The notes under the pieces were generated by a model. The model ran no database searches and was not told the origin of the DNA. It worked only from the letters and a program-made list of their open reading frames with translations. From Ceratopteris richardii (lineage: Eukaryota; Streptophyta; Polypodiopsida; Polypodiales; Pteridaceae), in the NCBI GenBank assembly GCA_020310875.1, contig CM035431.1, positions 17,654,267 through 17,718,266 on the forward strand: a stretch of DNA of 64,000 nucleotides, read 5' to 3'. Positions 33,750 to 44,100 of this stretch are shown here, piece by piece. A program made the position numbers and the translations under genes. Position 1 is the stretch's first letter. Every line of letters starts with the position of its first letter.

Positions 33750-35640
33750 TTGTCCCTTACCTCCACCTACACAACCCCAGTCAGTGACGATCCCAGGCTT
33801 TTGCCAAGATTGTGGAAAAGAGCATCTCTTACGAGATTGCCCTAAAAATCCCAATAACATGCCAAAAATCACTCCTATCAACGTTGTGGGATTAGTGGTA
33901 GACTCCACAGGGAGCGTGACTTCCACCGCACCAGTACAGGTAGTCACTAGAGCTCAAGCATTGCAGCAAAACCAAGGGGTAGACCAGGAAAAGAGCCCAA
34001 CAGCTAGTGAAACTGAGAGCATAACCAAGAAAAGGACTAGAGCGTGGAAAGATAGTCGAGAAAGAATGAAAAGACAATGGGCTAAAAAGATGAGTGAACT
34101 TGAGGAAAGCATAAGAGAAACCAAAGCCAGGATAACTGAACTCACATCTCAAACTCCCTCTCACACGACCCCACCACCACCTTTCCCATCGCCATCCGAC
34201 CAGCCACCTTCCAACCCGCCTCTCATAAACCCACCACCCCCAAGAGTAGGATCAGTCCTAGCAGATCCCACTCCCGAAGACCTTAATATGATGCTTAAAG
34301 CATATCAGGCCAGAATCCAAGAAGGGCCAACCATAACCGATCATGAAAAATGCTACCCTAGAGCCGAGCTAGAGCTTGAACGAACTAAAATTTGTGCCAA
34401 AATGGTGGAATTGGCTCAGACCATGTTTGAAGCTAGTCGCCTATTTAACATCTCTAGCTCAGCTAAGACGCAGTTACATTTTGATGGACTGCTAGAAAGA
34501 ATAGAGAGGCTAATTGCACAATCGGAAAAGGAACCTGCCCCTCAAAGAAAGGAAAGGGCAAGAGAACGGATAAGCCAGCCTCTTCAGGAAGCCCATGTGC
34601 CTCCTCAAGAAGCTTATCTTCCCCCTCAAAAGGCAGATGAGCCTCCCTCGACAGCTCACGTACCTCCACAAGTTGCCTACATTCCTTCTCAGGGAGCATA
34701 TGAGCCTGTTCGGAAAAGTAATAGAATAAGTAATCCTCCCCAGGAAGCTTGTGCTCCAAACATCTATGAGAGCGAGGAAAGAGCCAACGATAGAATAAGC
34801 CCTCCTTCCCAGGTTGCTTATGTGCCTAATTCTACTGAGCCAGACACTTCTTCTTCTATGAATCGGTTTGCACCAGACTTCCTACGGGAAATTCAAGAAG
34901 ATAAATGGGATAACGAAAGTGAAGTCGCCCCTCCCTTTGAACTTGTGGATGATGCACACGACCAATTCCCACAAGACATCCCATCTATTTACGGGGAACA
35001 TGAGAGTACTCAGTCTCACGAGAGATTGGACTTTGAATCCAATTCCATACAAGAGCTACCCCATTTCACAGGCCCATGGGAAGCAAAGTCCACGTGTATG
35101 AGAGCACCCACAGTCATGGTAAGAAACGAAGATTCAGTCATGCCTAGGAACACAGAGGTAGTGAAGAACACTAACGTGCAGTGCAATCTCAAGTTAGAAG
35201 AGCTACTCAAGGTTAGACCTGAATCGTGGAAACATGTAACCAAACAAGTACCTGAGATAGCAAAATCTCGTTCCCAGGTAGGATCACATAGGACAGTGCC
35301 AGAAATACCCTTGGATAAGATAGGAGATATGTGTGAAGGTGAAGAAGGGAACACCTACCTTCCCATTACCTACCAGGAGTACACCACCAAGGCAATTTTG
35401 GACTCAGGTGCAGGAGTTGCAATTGCCACCACCTCCCTATGGAAGCGTTGGGGCAAGCCGGCACTCAGGCCAACGAGAATGAAATTGCAGATGGCCGATG
35501 GTCACATAGAGAGACCCCTAGGATTGCTAGAAGGAATAACTCTCACCACTTGTGGTGTCGAATTTGAACATACCTTTGCTATATGTGACTTTAGCAAAAA
35601 TCATGCCTATGAGATGATTTTGGGACGACCATTCATGTGA
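33688..35640 (+). CDS. G2 zinc knuckles, linker and first retropepsin (PR1)
   Basis: No ATG start is convincing; this is the continuation of Gag after the frameshifting deletion. Two zinc knuckles open it: CYRCQGDHFIRDC and CQDCGKEHLLRDC. A charged coiled-coil-like part (RERMKRQWAKKMSELEESI), a proline-rich stretch, and repeats of the type PPQEAYLPPQKADEP follow. PR1 lies near the end: ILDSGAGVAIATTSLW (DSGA at 35401-35412) and MILGRPF (about 35617-35634), the usual retropepsin pair. The frame closes with TGA at 35638-35640 just after GRPFM; the next codons continue in the same frame into the RT part. G3 has TGA at the same place. Confidence 0.85.
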   Translation, partial: YACPFPRGPCYRCQGDHFIRDCPLPPPTQPQSVTIPGFCQDCGKEHLLRDCPKNPNNMPKITPINVVGLVVDSTGSVTSTAPVQVVTRAQALQQNQGVDQEKSPTASETESITKKRTRAWKDSRERMKRQWAKKMSELEESIRETKARITELTSQTPSHTTPPPPFPSPSDQPPSNPPLINPPPPRVGSVLADPTPEDLNMMLKAYQARIQEGPTITDHEKCYPRAELELERTKICAKMVELAQTMFEASRLFNISSSAKTQLHFDGLLERIERLIAQSEKEPAPQRKERARERISQPLQEAHVPPQEAYLPPQKADEPPSTAHVPPQVAYIPSQGAYEPVRKSNRISNPPQEACAPNIYESEERANDRISPPSQVAYVPNSTEPDTSSSMNRFAPDFLREIQEDKWDNESEVAPPFELVDDAHDQFPQDIPSIYGEHESTQSHERLDFESNSIQELPHFTGPWEAKSTCMRAPTVMVRNEDSVMPRNTEVVKNTNVQCNLKLEELLKVRPESWKHVTKQVPEIAKSRSQVGSHRTVPEIPLDKIGDMCEGEEGNTYLPITYQEYTTKAILDSGAGVAIATTSLWKRWGKPALRPTRMKLQMADGHIERPLGLLEGITLTTCGVEFEHTFAICDFSKNHAYEMILGRPFM

Positions 35641-37860
35641 CAGTTGCAAGTGGTACAGGATTGGGGAACTAATTCCTTGTACCTGCAACACTTAGGTGTT
35701 ACGACCAAAGTCAATCTCAAGGATTACTCTCATAGAGATGTTCCCCCTATCCAATGGAATCCCATCCATAGAGCCAAAGATGATACAGAATCTGTGCATT
35801 CCATAGGATCAGGATCCTCATGGATGCATGAAGACACCCACTTATGGATGTGCAAAGTAGCAGTAGAAGAAGAGAAGAGAGAGAAAGCCAGAGAGGTAGG
35901 TGCAAAAGAAACACATAGATCAATTCAAGACCCAGCCTATGCACCTGTAGTTTTTCCTGATGAGGAATTTGAACCCCATGGCTGGGCAGAAATCCTAGCA
36001 ACAATGGACGTAGCCATCAATGAAGAACAATGGACACCGCACTGTGATGAGGATGGCTATGATATTTCAGTCTTCTCCATAGAGCCAATCATGGGAGAGG
36101 CAGTTCTAGAAGAATGCGAACCTAGCCCTGATGTCTTTGAAGATGCAAGTGACTCCGACTTAGAGTCAATCATCATGGACCCACCATTTGCATCAGATGA
36201 AGAATACTTCCATGAAGTGGAATTTCAACCCCAGAGGCATGGAGAGCTTACAAATGATGTAAGATTAGCCACACATGTGACCCCAAAGGAAAAAGGAAAG
36301 AAACGGAAGAAGAGAGAAGTCTCACCAGAAGAGGAAGAATCTTTGTTTGAGGTCCCAGAAAATTTTAAGAAATATGAGATAGATGACAGGAGAGTCATGA
36401 TAAGGATGCCTAAACGAGAGGCTCAAGCAGGAGAGGCCTATGATAACAAAGAAACCACCAAGAAAATAGTAGTGGCCCTAGAAGAAGGAGAGGAGAGATG
36501 CACATACATAGGCCATGACCTAACAGAGGAAGAAGAGCATGCGTTAATTGCCTTGCTAAGAGAATACAAAGATGTGTTCGCTTGGAGCTACAAGGATTTG
36601 AAAGGTGTTGACCCTGACATATGCTCACACACCATCCCCATGACCTCAGATGCTAAACCCTCTAAGCAAAAGCCCTACACATATAACGATAATTACGCTG
36701 CTAAGATCAAAGAAGAGATAGATAGACTGGTTGAAGCTGGATTTATCTATGAAATTGAGCACACTGAATGGGTATCCCCCATTGTGGTGGTGCCCAAGAA
36801 GAACGGAAAATTGCGTGTATGCATTAACTTGAAGAAGGTCAATGCAGCCACAATTCGAGATAACTATCCGCTTCCCATCACAGAACATCTCCTAGAACGA
36901 GTAGCAGGAAAGGAAGTGTACAGCTTCCTCGATGGATTTTCGGGCTACAACCAAGTAGCCATAGCTCCAGAAGATCAGCATAAAACGGCTTTTGCCACAG
37001 AGTGGGGCATATTTGCCTTTAGAGTAATGCCATTTGGGCTTACCAATGCTCCAGCAACCTTCCAGAGGCTGATGTGCCATGTATTTAAAGAGTTCCTGAG
37101 GAAGAATTTAGAAGTCTATGTTGATGATCTTTTTGCTCATTCCAACATGAGACAAACCCATATTCCTGAACTCAGACAAATCTTTGACAAATGTAGAGAA
37201 TATCAAGTCTGCCTGAACCCAGAAAAATGTGTTTTCATGGTCAGACAAGGCAAGATTCTAGGACACATAGTGTCAAAGAATGGCATATCCACTGATGAAG
37301 AGAAAGTGAGAGCTATAGCAGAGCTACCTAGGCCAAAAAATGTCAAGGAAGTACAAGCTTTCATGGGGCATTGTGGTTATTACCGACGATTTATACACAT
37401 GTATGCCGTCATTGCAAAGCCCATGTACGGACTGCTGACTAACTTTGAATGGACTGATGAATGTGAGAATTCCTTCCAGGAACTGAAACGAAGATTATGT
37501 TCTGCACCAATCTTGACCACACCAGATTGGAATAAGCCATTCCATGTTCATGTGGATGCATCCAATTATGCCATTGGATGTGTGCTTGCACAACCTACTG
37601 GTGAAGGTAATATGGATCTTCCAATTGCCTATGCCAGTAGACAGTTGAATGCAGCTGAACGAAATTACACCACTACGGAGAGAGAAGGTTTAGGCATGGT
37701 ATATGCAGTTAAGAAATTTAGACACTATTTGCTTGCAAATAAGTTTAAATTTTTTACTGATCATCAGGCTTTGCTATACCTCGTAAACAAACCATGCAAT
37801 ACAGGAAGATTAGTGAGGTGGTTTCTCTTGCTCATGGAATATGACTTTGAGGTGTGGTAA
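35641..37860 (+). CDS. G2 reverse transcriptase and RNase H
   Basis: Follows the TGA of PR1 in the same frame. The N-terminal ~290 residues are an acidic linker (DEEFEPHGWAEILATMD, EEQWTPHCDEDGYDISVF) conserved in G3. RT begins near 36530: DVFAWSYKDLKGVDP, EWVSPIVVVPKKNGKLRVC, FSGYNQVAIAPEDQHKTAF, FRVMPFGLTNAPATFQRLM and the catalytic YVDDLFAHSN (37117-37128). RNase H starts near 37545 (HVDASNYAIGCVLAQ, YASRQLNAAERNYTTTEREGLGMVYAV, TDHQALLYL). The frame ends at 37860 because of a one-base shift: the expected continuation into THLRADHLSRL lies in the overlapping frame that starts at 37854. Confidence 0.92.
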   Translation, partial: QLQVVQDWGTNSLYLQHLGVTTKVNLKDYSHRDVPPIQWNPIHRAKDDTESVHSIGSGSSWMHEDTHLWMCKVAVEEEKREKAREVGAKETHRSIQDPAYAPVVFPDEEFEPHGWAEILATMDVAINEEQWTPHCDEDGYDISVFSIEPIMGEAVLEECEPSPDVFEDASDSDLESIIMDPPFASDEEYFHEVEFQPQRHGELTNDVRLATHVTPKEKGKKRKKREVSPEEEESLFEVPENFKKYEIDDRRVMIRMPKREAQAGEAYDNKETTKKIVVALEEGEERCTYIGHDLTEEEEHALIALLREYKDVFAWSYKDLKGVDPDICSHTIPMTSDAKPSKQKPYTYNDNYAAKIKEEIDRLVEAGFIYEIEHTEWVSPIVVVPKKNGKLRVCINLKKVNAATIRDNYPLPITEHLLERVAGKEVYSFLDGFSGYNQVAIAPEDQHKTAFATEWGIFAFRVMPFGLTNAPATFQRLMCHVFKEFLRKNLEVYVDDLFAHSNMRQTHIPELRQIFDKCREYQVCLNPEKCVFMVRQGKILGHIVSKNGISTDEEKVRAIAELPRPKNVKEVQAFMGHCGYYRRFIHMYAVIAKPMYGLLTNFEWTDECENSFQELKRRLCSAPILTTPDWNKPFHVHVDASNYAIGCVLAQPTGEGNMDLPIAYASRQLNAAERNYTTTEREGLGMVYAVKKFRHYLLANKFKFFTDHQALLYLVNKPCNTGRLVRWFLLLMEYDFEVW

Positions 37861-40800
37861 GGAAAGGTAGGACTCATTTAAGAGCAGATCATCTCTCTAG
37901 GCTCACCTCCGGAGAAGCCCCACAGGGAGTATCAGATGATCTTCCTGATGCTTATTTGTTTAACTTGGAAGTGGTACCGCAGTGGGCTAAGCCATTGGTA
38001 CCAGTATTGACATACGGGCCTAACCATCTAGTGGTAAACACACGGAATAGAGAGGTTGTAAAAGCCCAAAAGTACCACATCATGGCAGGAAGCATGTACA
38101 AGCACACAGATCAAGGGATCTTGGCATGTTGCGTAGAAGAGGATGAGTACGCTAAATGGTTGCAATTAGCACATGTAGGTGCATTAGAGCAACACTATTC
38201 AAAACAACGAACCCTACAGACCCTAAGGAGACTAGGAGTGCATTGGCCAACTATGGAAGCTGATGTCCAAAAGTTGTGCAAGGAATGCCCAATCTGTTGC
38301 ACTAAACCACCTGTGGAACACGCTACTCTTTATCAAGTATCCATTGTGCTAGATTGGAGCGAACCTCTAGTATCCTTCCTGAGGACAAACACATTCCCTC
38401 CAGACATGACTCTGGCTAGGAAAAGGAGTTTAGAACAAGAAGCCCTGGATTACTCACTCATTGGTGATAATCTATACAAACGCGGTAAAGATGGTTACCT
38501 GAGACTGTGTGTCCATGAGAGTGAATATCTTAAGGTCTTGGAAACTGCTCACCAAGGTGTAGCAGGAGGACATTTTGGACCAGATCGGGTGATCAAGGCA
38601 GTATTATTTGCGGGCTTCTGGTGGCCTACCCTCCACATGGATGCACATACCTATGTGAAACGGTGTGATGTCTGTCAGAGAACTCAGTATCCTATACGAA
38701 AAGATGAGATGCCATTAAAACCTATGATGGGTGGACGTGCGTTCTCTAAGTGGGGAATAGACTTCGTAGGTCCTATTAATCCCCTAGCTAAGGGTTCTCA
38801 TGCAGAATACATCATAGTTGCGACAGACTATCTAACCAAGTGGGTAGAGGTAAAGGCTACGACAAAGAACGATGCTCAAACAACTGCTAAATTCTTGTTT
38901 GAGAATGTGTTCACAAGATATGGGCTACCTATAGAGCTTGTAAGTGATAGAGGCACTCACTTCTTAAATGAGGTGATTGAGAATCTACTCCAAGAATTCT
39001 TGGTAATACATAAGAAGTCTGCCCCCTATCACCCTCAAGCTAATGGACAAGCCGAAAGCACCAACAAGATCTTATGCAATGTACTGACAAAATTGGTGAA
39101 CACTAAACGCTCTGATTGGGACAAACAGCTACACCATGCTGTTTGGGCATACCGAGTCGCCTATAAAACGGTACTCCAAGCCACCCCCTTTCAGATGGTA
39201 TTTGGCCAAAACGCAGTGCTACCTTTAGACTTCTTGATACCTACATTGAAGGTAGCACAAGAGCACGAATGGACGGGTCATGAACTCTCCTCTAGACTTT
39301 TTGACCTTGAACGATTAGGAGAAACAAGACTGAGAGCAGCTGCAGGGATATATGCGGCAAAGAAACGACAGAAGGCATACTTTGATGCCCATGTGAAGGA
39401 TAAAGGCTTGAAAGCAGGAGATCTAGTTTTAGTTTACACATTGAAACAACATGCAAGGAAGCTAGAAAAGAGAGGCTACGGACCTATGATCATCAATAGG
39501 ATCTCTACAAGTGGAGCAGTGCAGCTAGCCACATTAGAAGGCGATGTTCTACCAAACTACATTAGCGGATGCAGAGTTAAATTGTATCAGGAACCTCTCA
39601 CAGAGGAAATGCTAAGTCGACTCAACACTGCTAAGAAACGCAAAGAAGAAGACAAGCGAATTCGAGAAGAAGCTCAAGCAGAAGCCCTAGAGCGCATACG
39701 AAGAATGAAACTAAGAAGACAAGGTAGAGAGCATCCTAGGCAAGACGCATATGCAGATCAAGGATATGACGTGGCTATGTGTGAAGTTTCATGTGTTAGC
39801 TCACATAGAATAACTGACCGACGTCCTTTCATAACCTTAGATATAGGGCAAGGAAAGAGTACAAGGACTATAAGGGCCTTGATTGACTCAGGTGCAGCCA
39901 CTAGTGCTGTTAAATCATCTTACTGTCAAGAGTTGCAGTTAACTGTCAATCCTGTGGAAGCATATCTCATAGGATTGGGAGGCGTGGAAACCCCTTGCAT
40001 GGGCGAGGTGGAACTTCCCCTCTACATTCATGATGAGGCAATGACAGTTAAAGCGCTAGTATGCCAAGATGAGGACCTCACGGAACCCCTTGTCCTGGGA
40101 CAAGACTGGATTTATGACCAAGCAGTCAACTTAGACCTAAGAAGTGGACTTCTTCAGGTATGGGTGAATCAGACTAGAATTACAATGGAGCTAAATATTG
40201 GAGCACTCAAGGAACTAGGAAAAGCACAGACTCCTGGTCCCTCCAGGGGTGCACACGAAGCTGACCATGCTGTTCTTGTCCAAGGATCTGTGATGCAGAA
40301 GAATGAAGATCTCAAAAAAGGAGTCAGAACCACAACGGAACTTCCTTCTTTTCCAAAGGCTAGAGGGAGGCAGCAACCAAAGGTGGATCAACGGCAGAAG
40401 AAGCAGAGTACTCTCTATGTCGGAAATCAAAAGTACCTGCATAGCAAAATGTCTCAGCGAGTGAAACAAGTGTGGGTGCGGAAAGGCGAACACCCGGTTG
40501 CACTCAAGCCAACCACACGGGCAAAGCCTCTTATTAGTAACCAACAACACGACACTAATAAGAAGTCTTTCAGAGGTTCTTCTGCTAATGTGAAGTCTAT
40601 TTGGGTGCCCAAGAGGTCGATGAAGGCTAGCCCACAATCAAGACAAATTTGGGTGCCTAAGGCTTGTTTGCGGGCTCAAATAGCTACACCAAGACCATAT
40701 CCCATACAGTATGATCCATTCACTCGCACAGCTGGCATCCCCTCATTTTCAACAATCAGGAACACACCAAGGCCCATGAGCTCGAAAATAATTGCTTGTA

Positions 40801-40958
40801 AATGGGTCCCTAAAAAGCCTCATTTTCTAGCCGACACACCTATAAAGCTCTCGAGAGTCTCTACAAAACCTAGAGCAAAACCTATCTGCTGCATTTGGCC
40901 GCCCAAGACTTGTAATAAACCCCCGGATCGCATTTGTAAATCCATGTCAACATACTAA
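37854..40958 (+). CDS. G2 integrase with two H2C2 modules, second retropepsin-like domain and W-P-K repeats
   Basis: Opens by frameshift from RNase H (RTHLRADHLSRL). A first H2C2-like module is AHVGALEQHYSKQ...LCKECPIC (about 38167-38300). A second, canonical one is AHQGVAGGHFGPD...VKRCDVCQ (about 38548-38680). The integrase core has WGIDFVGP, LVSDRGTHF and YHPQANGQAESTNK (D, D, E). A C-terminal part (KKRQKAYFDAHVKDKGLKAGDLVLVY, YISGCRVKLYQEPL) follows. From about 39822 comes a second aspartic-protease-like domain: ITLDIGQGKSTRTIRALIDSG with DSGA at 39885-39896, ending LVLGQDWIYD. The tail carries five W-x-P-K-type motifs (VWVRKG, IWVPKR, IWVPKA, KWVPKK, IWPPKT). The stop TAA is at 40956-40958. 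G1 keeps the same order from the integrase core onward. Confidence 0.88.
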   Translation: MVRKGRTHLRADHLSRLTSGEAPQGVSDDLPDAYLFNLEVVPQWAKPLVPVLTYGPNHLVVNTRNREVVKAQKYHIMAGSMYKHTDQGILACCVEEDEYAKWLQLAHVGALEQHYSKQRTLQTLRRLGVHWPTMEADVQKLCKECPICCTKPPVEHATLYQVSIVLDWSEPLVSFLRTNTFPPDMTLARKRSLEQEALDYSLIGDNLYKRGKDGYLRLCVHESEYLKVLETAHQGVAGGHFGPDRVIKAVLFAGFWWPTLHMDAHTYVKRCDVCQRTQYPIRKDEMPLKPMMGGRAFSKWGIDFVGPINPLAKGSHAEYIIVATDYLTKWVEVKATTKNDAQTTAKFLFENVFTRYGLPIELVSDRGTHFLNEVIENLLQEFLVIHKKSAPYHPQANGQAESTNKILCNVLTKLVNTKRSDWDKQLHHAVWAYRVAYKTVLQATPFQMVFGQNAVLPLDFLIPTLKVAQEHEWTGHELSSRLFDLERLGETRLRAAAGIYAAKKRQKAYFDAHVKDKGLKAGDLVLVYTLKQHARKLEKRGYGPMIINRISTSGAVQLATLEGDVLPNYISGCRVKLYQEPLTEEMLSRLNTAKKRKEEDKRIREEAQAEALERIRRMKLRRQGREHPRQDAYADQGYDVAMCEVSCVSSHRITDRRPFITLDIGQGKSTRTIRALIDSGAATSAVKSSYCQELQLTVNPVEAYLIGLGGVETPCMGEVELPLYIHDEAMTVKALVCQDEDLTEPLVLGQDWIYDQAVNLDLRSGLLQVWVNQTRITMELNIGALKELGKAQTPGPSRGAHEADHAVLVQGSVMQKNEDLKKGVRTTTELPSFPKARGRQQPKVDQRQKKQSTLYVGNQKYLHSKMSQRVKQVWVRKGEHPVALKPTTRAKPLISNQQHDTNKKSFRGSSANVKSIWVPKRSMKASPQSRQIWVPKACLRAQIATPRPYPIQYDPFTRTAGIPSFSTIRNTPRPMSSKIIACKWVPKKPHFLADTPIKLSRVSTKPRAKPICCIWPPKTCNKPPDRICKSMSTY

Positions 40959-41126
40959 CCACATCACTATCACACTACATCACTAAACTTAACTCTTAGG
41001 CCTACCGAACAACTAATCACACACACACTTGCATCGAACACGTACTAACCCATTATTCGCTCCCGACCCTCATGTTAATATTGTAAGGGGAACAACAACG
41101 GTTCTCTCTTGTCCCGTACAATGTTA
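40959..41126 (+). other. Spacer between pol and ORF3 in G2
   Basis: Non-coding, A/C-rich. It contains ATGTTAATATTGTAAGGGGAAC, with a similar sequence at the matching place in G1 (about 52810-52835). It leads into the candidate branch point and acceptor. Confidence 0.5.
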
Positions 41127-41150
41127 ACACATGTTTGTATATTCTCACAG
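41127..41150 (+). promoter_or_regulatory. Candidate 3' splice site before G2 ORF3
   Basis: TGTTAAC (plant branch-point-like, TTAAC) is followed 23 nt later by TATATTCTCACAG/AG at 41150. ORF3 starts 22 nt downstream. In G1 the same TGTTAAC...TATATTCTCACAG precedes ORF3 (52891), although the sequence between the AG and the ATG differs. This suggests that ORF3 is expressed from a spliced subgenomic mRNA. Confidence 0.5.
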
Positions 41151-41171
41151 AGACAGGCAACAAGAAGTAAC

Positions 41172-44100
41172 ATGGCCGATACTGTAGGAACCAGCTCCCA
41201 GGCAGGCACCAGCCCCCAAATTGTGGACATTGAAAGCCTTCCGGTCGAGGAGGAATTAAAGGAAAGACCAGCGGCATTACGGGCATTGCACGCCATACCA
41301 ATTCAGAATCCTCCACAGGGTCATACAATGCCGGTGGGCAAAGCTTCACACTGGTTCAGTGACGTTGCTGGACCTCTGGGTGAAGGCACATATATGTGGG
41401 AGTCCGAAGTAGAATTCAATGGACGGTGGGGCAGATACTACTTCTTTACCAGAGAGTTTGAAAAGCTACAGAATAATGAGGGACTGAAACCAATATGGAA
41501 GAAGGCTGGGCTTTATGATTACTTCAAGTTCCAACTACCAAAGCCAGATTTTCTAAGGTGCTCATATTTAATCAGTACCCTCACTCCCAGCAAAGACAAG
41601 AAAGGATACAGCTCCTTTGTGCTCCCATCACTCACAAGGGGCAATGAGCTAAAGCGTTTCCGCTTGACGATCAACTTAGTGAGAGAAGCTCTTGATATGC
41701 ACGGAATGCACATTCCTACGGAGAAAGAGACTATGGTTCCAGATAATATGAAGAACAGGAATTTGACGAAGCTAAAGGACATGGTTGCGATGACGCCGAC
41801 AATTGCCATTCATATACGTATGGTCATGCAACACTTCGCATTTCCCGCGCAAGACAGATGTCTCGCATATGATGTACCGGTGCAGAGGGCTCTCGTTTGG
41901 TCCAGAGCACAGGAGTTTCAACGTAGATTGTCAGCTGTGGGGCCTCCCTCAAAGAAGATGAGAGGCACTGTCCAGATGCCTTGTGCACAAGCTCGCGGTG
42001 CAACCCTAACGCCGGAAACAACCCCAAGACTTCCCCGACGAGTGCAACCATTTACCATCAGGTTACCCAGGCACAGCACAGATGGCCCGAATCTTGTGTT
42101 TCCCCCGGTACCGACTGATCTGGAATTCCCGCATGGATTCACTCTGGAGGATCTTACGGACGAAGAAGTGGCTAGAATCATCGAAGCTGTAAACGCAGAA
42201 GTTGAAGCAGAGCAAGCTGGTGGACAGCAAACTGTCCCTGACCAACCCCAGCCTAGCCAACCGGACGTAGTCAATGTGGACGAAGAAGAAGAAGAACATG
42301 AGGAGACACGGGGTGGACAATCAGAAGAAGAAGAACAAGAGTATGATCAGGAAGCCATACAAGTACTGGAAGGTGCCCCCGCCTATACTAACGCATTAAA
42401 GAAGCTCTATGATACGATGAATCGAGTCCAACAGGAGCACAGGCTGTCATTAGCAGCAGGTAAAGCCCTGATGAACCAGATTCTGGAGGAGGAAGGCGTG
42501 GACGAGCAATACCGTGCCACCCTGGAAATGATATCAGATGCTTTGGGAGTACCTGAAACGGTGCATACTGCACTAGCGCAATCACGAAGGACAGAGAAAA
42601 GATATGGAAGACGCCCCCCACGAACGGGAAAACAAATGAATGTATTAGGATCAGGACCACAAGGCACCCCCACAACCACGGGCACTGCACACACCGCTCA
42701 CGACACCGAGGAAGCCCATATATCAAGCGCACCTCCATCACCTCCCTTACCACCTTCGCCTCCCTCTCCACCACATTCACCTCCCATTACCAATGTAACA
42801 ACCACCGTTACCGCCTCCGAGCCCACCGCCATGACTGAAGCACAAACCGCCAATCAACCCACACACCCTCTCAACACCTCCCGTGTATATACTTCCACTA
42901 ACACTGTAACCTTAACGATAGCTACTGACATCCCCATCCCCCCACTCACACTTTCGGGTAGTTCACATTCACAATTGCACACACCACTGTACACATTCAC
43001 CACAATCACTGCACCCACAATTCCACTTTTCACAATCACTCCCACTTCCGTTTACACCACGGATTTTATGGACATATCACCTTCCACCGCACCTCTCCCT
43101 CCCCCCATGCCACCACAATCTCCCATTCCCCCACCACCCACGTCACCATTTTCCAGCACTGCATTCACACTTCCCTTCCCCTCTCCCTTCCCCTCTGCAC
43201 ATTACACCCTCCCTGCATCCATCCCCATTAATAATGTATTCAATAATATGCATCAGTGCATGTCTCAGTTACAACAACACTATCAGCACCTCGATGCTCA
43301 GCATACAAGCTTGTTCAGGCGACATGAGGAGTTACAAGGAAGATTCACTGATCTAGAGAAAGAAAAGCATCAGTTACAACAGCAGTTTAGTGCATTGCAA
43401 GAACAACATGAGAAACTTGTGGCAAATCCACCGCAGCCTGATGCAGAAGAAAGACAACATATGGATGATTTGCTACACTCACAAATCACAGAGAACCTCA
43501 AGCTCCGCCGCAACATGGCTCTATTACGGAAGCATATGTCGGCAGCCCTAGAAGAAAATAGACGGCTGCAGACACAAAATGAAGAGAACTTGGAGTTAGC
43601 CATGGAAGGTTCCCCACAGGACATAGACCCAGAGAGATTTAAGGCTATTCCCTCGGATAATATGCAGATCATTTTGGAAACCCATGCGGATCTCCTCGCA
43701 GCCCATGCAGACTTAGAAAAGGAAAGAGATGAACTACGAAGGCAATTGGCAGCTCAACCAGCACCACCCAGAGAAGTACCGACCACAGTTGACACAGCTG
43801 ACGAAGTAGCAGCGCTCAAAGCAAAAATTGAAGAATTGGAAAAGAAAGTGCTTGTATATGAACGCCAACCCTCCCCCTTGGCAGAACCAGAGCCGGAAGA
43901 TCTTGTGCCAATAGAAGTAGAAGAAACATTTGAAGATCCCTATGTTCCGATGCCAACACCCGGGGGTAAGCGAACAGAACAGGGCATGGACACAATTGAA
44001 ATTGAGGCACCTGAATGGATGCAAAAATTAGAGAAAGTAGCCACGACGCATGATGACAGGGTGGCAGTCCAAATTGCTTTGATGTCAAAGTTGGAGGAGG

